64,000 nt of DNA from Enterococcus_D sp050529585. Lineage in GTDB: Bacteria > Bacillota > Bacilli > Lactobacillales > Enterococcaceae. Where the stretch lies: positions 1 to 64,000 of the forward strand of contig NZ_CP172882.1 of the NCBI RefSeq assembly GCF_050529585.1, read 5' to 3'. A model generated the notes under the pieces. It worked only from the letters and a program-made list of their open reading frames with translations, was not told the DNA's origin and searched no databases. Position numbers and translations under genes: made by a program. Of this stretch, positions 42,876 to 50,981 are shown in pieces. The stretch's first letter is position 1, and each line of letters opens with the position of its first letter.

Positions 42876-45503
42876 TCAATAAATAATTGTTTGTGGTTCT
42901 TTGGGGGTCAACTGATATTCTTTTCCTTTGACTAGGATTTTTTCAGGTTGATCCACAGTAATCGTCAATGTTTCATGTGTAACATTGATATGGTAATGCA
43001 CGCCGCGTACATGTAGGGAGAAGGCGAGCGAATCCCAAGCTTTTGGCAAGTTTGGTGCGATTTGAACGACCTGTTCTCTGACATCGATACCGGCAAATGT
43101 CGTTAATGGAATAAACAAGGTAGCAGCCATTACGCCAGCATGGATGCCTTCGGCTGTTGTTCCACCTTGGATATCTCGATAATCAGAAGAAAGGGCTTCT
43201 TGATATAAAGACCACGCCAATTCTTGGTCATCCACCATCGCAGCCAGTTGCGCATGAACGATCCTTGAGAGCGTTGACCCATGAGAGGTGCGCTGTAAAT
43301 AATAGTTGAGATTTTTTTCAACATAGTCAGCAGGTAAGGTATAATTCAAATCAGTCAAGATCTGATTGACTTGTTGTTTAGAGAAGTTATAAAAAATCAT
43401 CAAACTATCTGCCTGCTTGGCTACTTTATATGAGTCAGCACTTTTGCCTTCTGCATTCAAGATGCGGTCCATGCGGTAAATATTGCCGTAGGTTTTTTTG
43501 TAATGGTCCCAATCGAGATCCTCTAACTGGAAATAGCCCTCAAATTGAGCGATGATGCCGTCTGCATCGATTTCTAAACCTAATTTGGTACGGATATCTG
43601 CCATTTTATCTAAGTCAGACAGCGTCAAATCAGTTTTTTGTAGGACATTGTTAAAGATCTCTGGATCGATCTCAGCTTGTAAATGATCGATTTCTTCAAA
43701 CAACCATACTACCATCATATTGGTATATGCATTGTTTTTCAACCCACCGGTTTCGCTATTAGGGTAATTTTCGTGGAATTCATCTGGACCCATGACTTTA
43801 TCGATAAAGTAACGCTGTGCTTGGGCATCCCATGTTGCCGCACTTTGCCAGAAATGAGCAATCTCTAACATCAATTCTAAGCCATAATTCGCCATAAATT
43901 GTTTGTCCTTGGTATTATGCCAATACTGCCAAACATTATAAGCAATCGCCAATGAAACATGGCGTTGCAAACGGCTATGGTCTTCTTTCCATTCACCACT
44001 GATGGGATTCAAGTGCAGTTCTTGAGATTGTTCACTACCATCTAGGCCTGATTGCCATGGGAACATAGCCCCTTGATAACCAGCTTTTTGGGCATCAGCT
44101 TTAGCGGCTGCCAGGCGACGATAGCGATAGCGCAAGATTTCTTTGGCTGTATCCGGGAAATGAAGAATATAAAATGGTAAAATAAACAATTCATCCCAGA
44201 AAATATGCCCCCGATAGGCTTCACCGTGAAGTCCTCTCGCTGTAATACTGGCATCAAGGGAATGTTGATACGCATTTGGTGACGCTGAAACCAACACATG
44301 ATACGTATGCAGATTCAGCATTTTTTGTGACATCAAATCACCAGTGACTTCAAGCGCCGCATCTTGCCACAATTCCTGCCACGCCTGTTTTGAAGCTCGA
44401 TACATCGTATCAAAACGGGGAAGGGCCAGTTGGCTCAACAAGTTTACGGGTTGTGCTTCATCTGAACGATAAGCAGCAACGGTGACAGATTTTTCAAATT
44501 GATAGGTCTGTCCTTCTTGAACCTTCAAAGCCAATGATTGTTTCACGCCCGTTTCTGTTACATCAGAACGTATCGCCCCTAAAGACATCTCTGATGCAAA
44601 TAGTTCAGATGATTGCACAATAGTGATCTGAGAGTTGGTGGTTTGTGCCACCAGCTGTACTTTGGTTTCCTCAGCTGCTGTATCGATGACTTTTACATGT
44701 TGATTGGTCAAACTGCGGTAACGTGCTACGTTGTAATTATAAACAGTGCCGTCTGCTTCACTAACCAACGTGATCTCACCAGAAAAATTAAGCGGTGTAA
44801 ATTGGTATACTAAACTATACTGGTGGACATCTTTCATATTTGCAATTTTTTTCGTTTCGATCCGGATGCGTTTTTGATCATTGGTTTTAATTTCGACTGT
44901 TGATTGGAATAAGCCGGTGCGCAAATCCAATGTTCGCTTGAAAAAATCGATTTGATTATGGGCAATATCAATTAATTCGCCGTCGATGATTAGATACATT
45001 TTTTGTAAATTGGGTGCATTGACAAAATCTTCATTGCGAATCGTATGACCTGCAACGTCTGATTCTACCGTATTGTATAAGCTGGCGATATACAATCCAG
45101 GATAATTTTCTTCACTGATAGTCATTTCAGGTGTGGTTCCCCGCAACCCAATAAATCCATTTCCGACTGTCAATAATGATTCAACAGAATATTCATCTTT
45201 GCCAGGCGTATAACCGTAGTACTCTAGTGTCCAAGGAATTGCAGTACTTTTTTCATCGAACGTCTCTGCGGTACCGCAGACGAAAGGCTGATTTAATTTT
45301 TCAGTCAGCCATTGATCGAGTGAAAACGTGCCTTCTTCATTGGTAAATACAATTGTTTCTGATAGAATGCCGCCAGTTTGTGTATCCTGTAAGTAGGATG
45401 TAAGTGCGGTTACTCGTTCTAATAATGGACCAGAAAAAGATGTTAGGTCGCCGTTTGTCTCTTGCAGTAACCACTGCTGATTGGACAATGTAATGATGTT
45501 CAC
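42876..45503 (-). CDS. GH65 disaccharide phosphorylase, probably trehalose-6-phosphate phosphorylase
   Basis: An 875-aa GH65 enzyme. The central (alpha/alpha)6 barrel contains GYQGAMFPWQSGLDGSEQSQ and the catalytic-acid region DKVMGPDEFHE, where E of GPDEFHE is the expected proton donor. It should release beta-glucose-1-phosphate and glucose-6-phosphate from trehalose-6-phosphate, fitting its neighbours pgmB and the TreB-type PTS. Maltose- or trehalose-phosphorylase activity cannot be excluded. Relatives are usually about 750-780 aa; roughly 85 extra residues precede the usual opening (SVESLLTVGNGFIGLRG). The GTG start follows GGAGG at 9 bases, so the extension looks genuine. Confidence 0.87.
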   Translation of the reverse strand: MNIITLSNQQWLLQETNGDLTSFSGPLLERVTALTSYLQDTQTGGILSETIVFTNEEGTFSLDQWLTEKLNQPFVCGTAETFDEKSTAIPWTLEYYGYTPGKDEYSVESLLTVGNGFIGLRGTTPEMTISEENYPGLYIASLYNTVESDVAGHTIRNEDFVNAPNLQKMYLIIDGELIDIAHNQIDFFKRTLDLRTGLFQSTVEIKTNDQKRIRIETKKIANMKDVHQYSLVYQFTPLNFSGEITLVSEADGTVYNYNVARYRSLTNQHVKVIDTAAEETKVQLVAQTTNSQITIVQSSELFASEMSLGAIRSDVTETGVKQSLALKVQEGQTYQFEKSVTVAAYRSDEAQPVNLLSQLALPRFDTMYRASKQAWQELWQDAALEVTGDLMSQKMLNLHTYHVLVSASPNAYQHSLDASITARGLHGEAYRGHIFWDELFILPFYILHFPDTAKEILRYRYRRLAAAKADAQKAGYQGAMFPWQSGLDGSEQSQELHLNPISGEWKEDHSRLQRHVSLAIAYNVWQYWHNTKDKQFMANYGLELMLEIAHFWQSAATWDAQAQRYFIDKVMGPDEFHENYPNSETGGLKNNAYTNMMVVWLFEEIDHLQAEIDPEIFNNVLQKTDLTLSDLDKMADIRTKLGLEIDADGIIAQFEGYFQLEDLDWDHYKKTYGNIYRMDRILNAEGKSADSYKVAKQADSLMIFYNFSKQQVNQILTDLNYTLPADYVEKNLNYYLQRTSHGSTLSRIVHAQLAAMVDDQELAWSLYQEALSSDYRDIQGGTTAEGIHAGVMAATLFIPLTTFAGIDVREQVVQIAPNLPKAWDSLAFSLHVRGVHYHINVTHETLTITVDQPEKILVKGKEYQLTPKEPQTIIY

Positions 45504-45524
45504 AGTAGAAAGCCTCCTTCAAAC

Positions 45525-45536
45525 TTGTCTATACAT
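45525..45536. promoter_or_regulatory. Putative TreR operator, phosphorylase side
   Basis: TTGTCTATACAT matches 10 of 12 positions of the Bacillus-type TreR site TTGTATATACAA. It lies at or just after the predicted minus-strand transcription start. Confidence 0.6.
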
Positions 45537-45558
45537 GCAAAATGATTATAACGTAATT

Positions 45559-45572
45559 TGTAAGCTTTTTCA
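45559..45572. promoter_or_regulatory. cre-like site, phosphorylase side
   Basis: TGTAAGCTTTTTCA fits the CcpA consensus TGWAARCGYTTWCW at 13 of 14 positions; the mismatch is the G of the central CG. It overlaps the minus-strand -35. Confidence 0.5.
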
Positions 45573-45744
45573 ATTTATCTAATCTGTTTTTTTATTTTTT
45601 TTGTTTTTAAAATAGATAAATAATAAAATGGAAGCTATTATTTTATCATATTGAAACTACTCTATAACCTTTGATATATAGCCATTAATTTCAATTTATG
45701 AGAAAATTTTTAGATATTCAATTTTTAATTTCAAAAAAAATAGC

Positions 45745-45758
45745 GTAAAACGCTTGCA
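45745..45758. promoter_or_regulatory. cre-like site, permease side
   Basis: GTAAAACGCTTGCA has the AAACGCTT core of CcpA sites and overlaps the -35 of the permease promoter. Three outer positions deviate from consensus. Confidence 0.6.
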
Positions 45759-45799
45759 AATTGTAAAATATCCAGTTATGATTATCTCGTCATTAAAAC

Positions 45800-45819
45800 A
45801 TATATATACAAGTGTATAT
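45800..45819. promoter_or_regulatory. Putative TreR operator, permease side
   Basis: ATATAC-AAGT-GTATAT is an inverted repeat at 45804-45819, and the overlapping 12-mer 45800-45811 matches 9 of 12 positions of the TreR site on the minus strand. It lies just downstream of the permease transcription start. Confidence 0.6.
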
Positions 45820-45836
45820 GAAAGGGGTTTATTAGG

Positions 45837-47846
45837 ATGGGTAAGTATCATGATGATGCTGAAAAGCTGTTAACGTATGTCGGCGGTAAAGAAAATATCG
45901 CTGCAGTCACACACTGTGCCACTCGGATGCGCTTTGTCTTAAATGATCAGTCAAAAGCAGATGAGAAGGCGATTGAAGACATTCCTAGCGTGAAGGGTAT
46001 GTTTACTAACGCCGGTCAATTCCAAGTGATTATTGGAAATGATGTACCAACATTTTATAATGATTTCACGGCTGTTTCAGGAATTGAAGGCGTTTCGAAA
46101 GATGAAAGCAAATCAATTGCCAAACAGAATCAAAATCCTTTCCAAAGAGCAATTGCTGTTTTGGCAGAAATTTTCACTCCGATTATTCCGGCTATTATTG
46201 TAGGGGGACTTATTTTAGGGTTCCGTAATGTATTAGGTGAAATTGATTTTGGGAATGGAACGATTGTTTCAAACTCTGTATTTTGGAATGGTGTCAATGA
46301 TTTCTTATGGCTTCCTGGGGAAGCAATCTTCCACTTCTTGCCAGTTGGTATTACATGGAGTATCACGCGTAAGATGGGAACCACGCAAATATTAGGTATT
46401 ATTTTAGGGATCACGCTGGTTTCGCCACAGCTGCTAAATGCGTATGCTGTAGCAGGAACGGCGGCGGCTGATATTCCTTTTTGGGATTTTGGGTTTGCGC
46501 AAATCGATAAGATTGGTTACCAAGCGCAGGTCATTCCAGCGATGTTGGCAGGATTTATGTTGGCGTATTTAGAAATTTTCTTTAGAAAATATATCCCTGA
46601 AGCAATCTCAATGATTTTTGTCCCATTGTTTGCATTGCTGCCAACGATTTTAGCGGCCCATGTCATCTTAGGACCAATTGGCTGGTGGTTAGGCGATATC
46701 ATCTCTAACTTCGTAAATGCTGGTTTGACTTCTTCAGTCAGCTGGTTGTTCAGTCTCGTCTTTGGGGCCCTCTATGCACCATTGGTCATCACGGGGCTGC
46801 ATCATATGACCAATGCCATTGACTTACAGTTGATTTCATCTTTTGGAACGACAAACTTGTGGCCAATGATTGCCTTGTCAAATATTGCCCAAGGTTCTGC
46901 TGTATTGGCAGTCATTTTCTTACACCGTGGGAATGAAAAAGAAGAACAAGTCTCGATTCCAGCGACGATTTCTTGTTACCTTGGTGTAACCGAGCCAGCA
47001 ATGTTTGGGATCAACTTGAAATATGTGTATCCTTTCGTAGCAGCAATGGTAGGTTCTGGTATTGCTGGCATGTTCAATAACTTAATGGGCGTCCGTGCAA
47101 ATGCCATCGGGGTAGGTGGATTACCAGGGATTTTGGCTATCAACGGAACAGAAGGCGGCGGCTGGTTGGCTTTTGCGATTGCGATGCTGATTGCTATTGT
47201 CGTACCATTCATCTTAACCATCGTTTTCCGACGTCAAGGCATCTTTAATAAAATCGATCAAGTTGGTGCTGATGTCGCAACAGACTATAATAATGGCCTG
47301 GCAACGGCTGGTGCGGGTGTGGGATCAGGTGCAACAAACCAATCTGCAACATTCGCAGCAACGCCTGCATCCACAACAACGGCTGTCACTGAAGAAACAC
47401 TTTATGCACCCGCAGATGGTCAAGTGATTGCGATCACTGAGGTATCAGATCCGGTATTTTCACAAAAAATGATGGGTGACGGTTTTGCTGTGCAACCGAC
47501 GAACGGCTCGATTTATGCCCCAGTAGCTGGGAAAATCTCTAGTATTTTTGAAACCAAACATGCCATTGGGATTCTCACTCCTGGCGGCGCAGAAGTCTTG
47601 GTTCATATGGGTTTAGATACAGTTGAATTAAAAGGCGCACCATTTGAGATCACAGTAGCCGAAGGCGATACCGTGACACCTGAAACAAAAATTGCTGTAA
47701 TGGATCTAGATGCAGTGACAGCAGCTGGGAAACAGACGGATGTATTGACGGTCATTACCAATGCAGAAAAAATCGATCAACTTTCATTCGCAAAAACAGG
47801 AACTGTTAAAGCAAAAGATCAAATTGGTTCTGTAAAATTAAAATAA
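45837..47846 (+). CDS. treB: Trehalose-type PTS permease, EIIBCA
   Basis: A 669-aa PTS permease of the glucose/sucrose superfamily. IIB comes first (residues 1-90; phosphorylated Cys in THCATRMR near 28). IIC follows (about 105-470; ten or so membrane segments, with the TreB-type stretch FGALYAPLVITGLHHMTNAIDLQL). An A/T/S-rich linker leads to a C-terminal IIA (about 520-660; EVLVHMGLDTVEL with the phosphorylated His). Fusion of IIA is notable, since many TreB proteins lack it. It should deliver trehalose-6-phosphate. ATG follows AAGGGG. Confidence 0.9.
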   Translation: MGKYHDDAEKLLTYVGGKENIAAVTHCATRMRFVLNDQSKADEKAIEDIPSVKGMFTNAGQFQVIIGNDVPTFYNDFTAVSGIEGVSKDESKSIAKQNQNPFQRAIAVLAEIFTPIIPAIIVGGLILGFRNVLGEIDFGNGTIVSNSVFWNGVNDFLWLPGEAIFHFLPVGITWSITRKMGTTQILGIILGITLVSPQLLNAYAVAGTAAADIPFWDFGFAQIDKIGYQAQVIPAMLAGFMLAYLEIFFRKYIPEAISMIFVPLFALLPTILAAHVILGPIGWWLGDIISNFVNAGLTSSVSWLFSLVFGALYAPLVITGLHHMTNAIDLQLISSFGTTNLWPMIALSNIAQGSAVLAVIFLHRGNEKEEQVSIPATISCYLGVTEPAMFGINLKYVYPFVAAMVGSGIAGMFNNLMGVRANAIGVGGLPGILAINGTEGGGWLAFAIAMLIAIVVPFILTIVFRRQGIFNKIDQVGADVATDYNNGLATAGAGVGSGATNQSATFAATPASTTTAVTEETLYAPADGQVIAITEVSDPVFSQKMMGDGFAVQPTNGSIYAPVAGKISSIFETKHAIGILTPGGAEVLVHMGLDTVELKGAPFEITVAEGDTVTPETKIAVMDLDAVTAAGKQTDVLTVITNAEKIDQLSFAKTGTVKAKDQIGSVKLK

Positions 47847-47855
47847 ATCAAAACA

Positions 47856-47905
47856 AAAAACGAGTCATTGGTTTCTATTTTTAGAAACCTATGACTCGTT
47901 TTTTT
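47856..47905. terminator. Bidirectional terminator between the PTS and MFS genes
   Basis: AAAAACGAGTCAT-GGTTTCTA pairs with TAGAAACC-ATGACTCGTTTTT, a stem of over 20 bp with T-runs on both sides. Confidence 0.93.
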
Positions 47906-49269
47906 TATTTTATCTTATGACTTGGTCGAAAGAAGTAGCGGAGCATAAAGAAAAGAATGGCCAAGACCAGTACCCAAAGGACAACCATAGCGATTTGAGA
48001 ACCAAGGATCGTTCCTTGCATGTAGCCTGCATTGCGCTGTGCCAGATTAATGATCGTAGCTACGATCGCTGTTGCCACAGCACCAGAAAATTGTTGCAGC
48101 GTATTGAAGATCGCATTGCCGTCGGCATACAATTCTGGCGTTAATTTGTTCAATCCAGTCGTCATCATATTGCTGTAGGATAAGCCAATGCCCACCATGT
48201 AAAATACGTGACCTGCCACCAATCCCCAAATCAATGTACTGCGTAATAAAAGGGCCAAAGCGAACCAACCGATAACGATGAGAACCATGCCATTCAAGAT
48301 TGGTTTTTTAGGACCAACTTTGTCCAATAAACGGCCGGCGATCGGTGCCAATATTGCTCCGATCGCAGCACCTGGCAGCATGACCAAACCGGCAGTAAAC
48401 GCATCTTTGCCTAAGACGATCTGAACGAAATTCGGTAAGACGAAAGATACGCCTAAAAGTAAGAATTGGCAAACAAGAAAACCGCAAAGAAAAAGCCGAA
48501 AGCTTCGATTCTTCAAGACATCTAGGCGAATCAAAGGATTTGGGCCTTTGGCACGTTGACCAAACAACCATAGACCAATGAGGCCAACAACAAGGGGTAC
48601 AAGACTAGCAATCGTTCCCAATTGATTGAGGAATAGCAAGAAACCACTAAAGAGCATCACGATCGCCAGCACACTTAGGGCATCTAATGTTCCATTTTTT
48701 TGGATCGTATTTTTGGGAATCGATGATAAACCAAGAAATAGCGAAAGCAGTAAAACAGGGATCAAAAATAAAAATATAGCATTCCAAGACCAATGTGCTG
48801 TCAACAATCCGCCATAAGTTGGACCAATCGCTGGGGCAATCGATGTCGTTAAGTTACCCAGCCCAATCGTTGCGCCCCGTTTTTCATAAGGAGAGTAGGT
48901 CAAAATAATATGAAACATCAGCGGCAGCGCAATGCCGGTGCTGGCGCCTTGAAATAAACGACCCAATAACAAGATGGCAAACGTCGGCGATAAGAAATCA
49001 ACCACCAATCCAGCGAGAAAGAAGATATTGGCTGCCAAAAATAGTGTCCTTAATTGAAATCTCTTCAGAAGGAAAGTTGAAATAGGGACAATGATCGAAA
49101 TCACCAATAGATAGATCGTTGTCACCCACTGTACATCTGACGTTGTGATCCCAAATTGTTGAATCAAGGTTGGAAAGGTGACATTCATAGCCGTTTCGAT
49201 CAAAACACCGGCAAATGACATCAATCCAGTTGCGAGGATAGCCCCCACGAGTTTTTTGTTGTTTTCCAT
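47905..49269 (-). CDS. MFS transporter, DHA2 (EmrB/QacA-like) drug exporter family
   Basis: A 454-aa polytopic protein with 12-14 predicted membrane segments. Family features include NVTFPTLIQQFGITTSDVQWVTTIYLLV at the N-terminus, motif A-like LLGRLFQGASTGIALPL, and antiporter motif C GLGNLTTSIAPAIGPTYGG (about residues 137-155). This places it among proton-driven multidrug exporters such as LmrB and Mdr types. The substrate is unknown. The 105-nt leader contains two hairpins and a 12-codon ORF, which suggests induction by a compound that affects translation. The ATG follows AGAGGTGA. Confidence 0.87.
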   Translation of the reverse strand: MENNKKLVGAILATGLMSFAGVLIETAMNVTFPTLIQQFGITTSDVQWVTTIYLLVISIIVPISTFLLKRFQLRTLFLAANIFFLAGLVVDFLSPTFAILLLGRLFQGASTGIALPLMFHIILTYSPYEKRGATIGLGNLTTSIAPAIGPTYGGLLTAHWSWNAIFLFLIPVLLLSLFLGLSSIPKNTIQKNGTLDALSVLAIVMLFSGFLLFLNQLGTIASLVPLVVGLIGLWLFGQRAKGPNPLIRLDVLKNRSFRLFLCGFLVCQFLLLGVSFVLPNFVQIVLGKDAFTAGLVMLPGAAIGAILAPIAGRLLDKVGPKKPILNGMVLIVIGWFALALLLRSTLIWGLVAGHVFYMVGIGLSYSNMMTTGLNKLTPELYADGNAIFNTLQQFSGAVATAIVATIINLAQRNAGYMQGTILGSQIAMVVLWVLVLAILFFMLRYFFRPSHKIK

Positions 49270-49279
49270 AAGTTCACCT

Positions 49280-49318
49280 CTAAAAATTCGCAGAAAAAAA
49301 GACCGTTTCTATTTTCAT
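49280..49318 (-). CDS. Putative 12-residue leader peptide of the MFS gene
   Basis: The frame ATG (49318-49316) to TAG (49282-49280) encodes MKIETVFFSANF. It is preceded by GAGAGG at 8 bases and ends 10 bases before the MFS ATG, its stop overlapping the MFS ribosome-binding site. The start codon lies inside the attenuator hairpin. This is a candidate, supported by arrangement only. Confidence 0.55.
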   Translation of the reverse strand: MKIETVFFSANF

Positions 49319-49355
49319 AGAAACCGCCTCTCTCTCGACAAGCGTGACCGCTTGT
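49293..49355 (-). promoter_or_regulatory. Attenuator-like leader of the MFS gene
   Basis: On the minus strand the first hairpin is ACAAGCG-GTCA-CGCTTGT (49355-49338). The second is GTTTCTAT-GAAA-ATAGAAAC (49324-49305), followed after GGTC by seven T (49300-49294), the form of an intrinsic terminator. It sits between promoter and MFS gene. Confidence 0.72.
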
Positions 49356-49381
49356 TATCTGTACGATTTAATCTATTAGCT

Positions 49382-49410
49382 ATTCTACTGATTAGAAGGA
49401 ACGGTGTCAA
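49382..49410 (-). promoter_or_regulatory. Promoter of the MFS gene
   Basis: On the minus strand a perfect TTGACA (49410-49405) is 17 bases from TAGAAT (49387-49382). The transcript would start near 49375. Confidence 0.85.
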
Positions 49411-49465
49411 GAGGGGTGCTTAAAAAGGAATGAAAAACTTTTTTTGAAAATTTACAAACTTTTGC

Positions 49466-49494
49466 TTACACGAAAATTTTTATTCTGCTAGAAT
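49466..49494 (+). promoter_or_regulatory. Promoter of the DUF2798-like gene
   Basis: TTACAC at 49466-49471, a 17-base spacer and TAGAAT at 49489-49494 with TGC before the -10. Confidence 0.75.
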
Positions 49495-49528
49495 AGTCGG
49501 GTAACACAAAAAGAAAGGAAGTTGTTTC

Positions 49529-50014
49529 ATGCCCATCAACAAAAAAGAAAGTTTGATTTATACCACCTTGATGTGTTTTTTCATGGTGTACTTTATGAGT
49601 GTTTATAACCTCATGTTCCAAGTAGGTGTTTCTCTAGAGGCGTTCCAATTGGCTTGGAATGAGTTGCCATTGGCACTTTGTATCGCATTTATCCTTGATT
49701 GGTTCATCGTTTCTGGACCAGCTAAAGGTTTTGCTTTTAAATTTTTGACTCCTGATTCTTCAACCTGGAAAAAAATTGGTTTGATCTCTTCAATGATGAT
49801 TGCCGGAATGGTCTTCTTTATGTCATTGTTCGGCGCTATCATGCATGGTAACCCTGCCCATAATCTATTGATCAACTGGTTGATCAATATTGGCAAAAAC
49901 GTGATCGTTGCCTTGCCATTGCAACTTTTCGTTGCAGGACCAATCATCCGTGGGATTTTCCGTGGATTATTCCCAATCGGCACTGTCCAAGAAGTTCAAA
50001 CGATCGAAGAATAA
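49529..50014 (+). CDS. DUF2798-like membrane protein
   Basis: A 161-aa membrane protein with four predicted helices (about residues 9-30, 44-63, 86-106 and 118-140). The two halves look related: each has a helix pair, with WNELPLALCIAFILDWFIVSGPAKGFAF in the first and GKNVIVALPLQLFVAGPIIRGIF in the second. This repeated pattern (LP-A-FI--GP) is typical of DUF2798 proteins. The function is unknown. ATG follows AAAGGAAG. It is transcribed alone from the promoter at 49466 and closed by a terminator. Confidence 0.8.
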   Translation: MPINKKESLIYTTLMCFFMVYFMSVYNLMFQVGVSLEAFQLAWNELPLALCIAFILDWFIVSGPAKGFAFKFLTPDSSTWKKIGLISSMMIAGMVFFMSLFGAIMHGNPAHNLLINWLINIGKNVIVALPLQLFVAGPIIRGIFRGLFPIGTVQEVQTIEE

Positions 50015-50021
50015 TGGTAGG

Positions 50022-50070
50022 AAAAAAGCGGAATCTGTGGCTGATGAACTAGCCCTGACGCCGCTTTTTG
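50022..50070 (+). terminator. Terminator after the DUF2798-like gene
   Basis: AAAAAGCGG (50023-50031) and CCGCTTTTT (50061-50069) bracket an inner GGCT/AGCC stem. Confidence 0.75.
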
Positions 50071-50181
50071 CTATTGTTTACTTATGCACAAAAAAATCCA
50101 TAGGATGGTATGGATTTTTTTGGCTACCCTTTAAAAAGGATACAGGATGTATATTTATAGTAATATGCTTGCGAAAAAAAG

Positions 50182-50227
50182 AAAAGTTCAACAATTTCAC
50201 TGTTTGGTGAAATTGTTGAACTTTTTT
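50182..50227. terminator. Terminator downstream of the PadR operon
   Basis: AAAAGTTCAACAATTTCAC and GTGAAATTGTTGAACTTTT form a perfect 19-bp stem with a 6-base loop. It lies 3 bases beyond the stop of the small minus-strand gene, with T-rich DNA on the minus strand. Confidence 0.92.
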
Positions 50228-50229
50228 GC

Positions 50230-50394
50230 TCACTCAGTAGGGACACCAACGAGTTGATACCAGCGACGTTCCTCGGCATGATAAGATTGGGCAGAAAATC
50301 CCCCCATTGCAAATCCAATACATCCGATCACCAAACCAAGGAACATAAACACAAGGCTGATAGTGACAAGGAATTTTTTGTTGATTCTAATCAT
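50230..50394 (-). CDS. 54-residue membrane protein, possibly a shortened DUF4097-type protein
   Basis: Starts at ATG 50394, overlapping the DUF1700 stop by 4 bases (ATGA), with GGTCCTCC-type RBS sequence just upstream. The product has a basic start (MIRINKKF), one membrane helix (about residues 8-31) ending in GFAMGGF, and a short polar tail (HAEERRWYQLVGVPTE). PadR-DUF1700 operons often end in a DUF4097 protein with a similar N-terminal helix, followed by a large beta-helical domain. That domain is absent here and a terminator follows at once. It may be a remnant or a true small protein. Confidence 0.7.
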   Translation of the reverse strand: MIRINKKFLVTISLVFMFLGLVIGCIGFAMGGFSAQSYHAEERRWYQLVGVPTE

Positions 50395-50981
50395 TGGAGG
50401 ACCTTCTTTCTATAGGTATTCAATCGTTGTTTTGGCCAGGTAATACATGTCCATGACAGACGTGAAAAGAAGCGAGTCATATAATAAGTTGCTAGTAAAC
50501 ATAGTAATCCGAATCCGAACAAGAAGAGTCCGGTGCCTAATTGAGTAAATAAGAGAAAAAGACCATCAGCTGTTAATAATGGACTTAGGACAACACTAGC
50601 GATCCCACCAAGAACGCCTGTTATACCCAAGAGACCTGTTGTGAATGGTGCACACCACAAGACCATCAACACACTCAGCATGAGTAAGATCCCAGCTAAT
50701 AATAAACTTCCCCACAACGGAAAACCTAGAATCAAAATCACATATAAAAAAGGATGGAAGCGCCGCGGAATCTCGACTATGATTTCTTCTTCTGCGTGAA
50801 GTGCTTTGACTAGATCTTTTGGCTTGCCTAATCGCGCCACAGCTTCTTCTTCGGTAAATCCTTCTTCTATCAGGTCCTCAATCATCTCGTCATAATAACT
50901 GATCAGCTGATGTATTTCGCTTGGCTTGGTTTTGTAAGACAATTCTGCAGCCAAATCTTTGATAAAACTCACTCTATTCAT
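50391..50981 (-). CDS. DUF1700 family membrane protein
   Basis: A 196-aa protein. The N-terminal part is soluble and acidic (SYYDEMIEDLIEEGFTEEEAVARLGKPKDLVKAL, about residues 28-62), the recognisable DUF1700 opening. Three or four membrane helices follow (about 75-175). The C-terminus is basic. Such proteins are typically encoded directly after a PadR regulator. Their role, perhaps envelope stress, is not established. It overlaps the PadR gene by 8 bases and the 54-aa gene by 4 bases. Confidence 0.83.
   Translation of the reverse strand: MNRVSFIKDLAAELSYKTKPSEIHQLISYYDEMIEDLIEEGFTEEEAVARLGKPKDLVKALHAEEEIIVEIPRRFHPFLYVILILGFPLWGSLLLAGILLMLSVLMVLWCAPFTTGLLGITGVLGGIASVVLSPLLTADGLFLLFTQLGTGLFLFGFGLLCLLATYYMTRFFSRLSWTCITWPKQRLNTYRKKVLQ

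Larger units (their letters stand above)
45504..45836. promoter_or_regulatory. Divergent trehalose promoter region
   Basis: This 333-bp gap holds two back-to-back promoters. Minus strand: TTGAAA (45573-45568) - 17 - TATAAT (45550-45545). Plus strand: TTGCAA (45754-45759) - 17 - TATGAT (45777-45782). The middle (45590-45740) is very AT-rich with no other recognisable element. Confidence 0.85.

Noticed and set aside
42970..42985. A parS-like sequence (TGTTTCATGTGTAACA) inside the GH65 gene.
   Set aside because: It has two mismatches at core positions, lies within coding sequence and is far from the two good sites.
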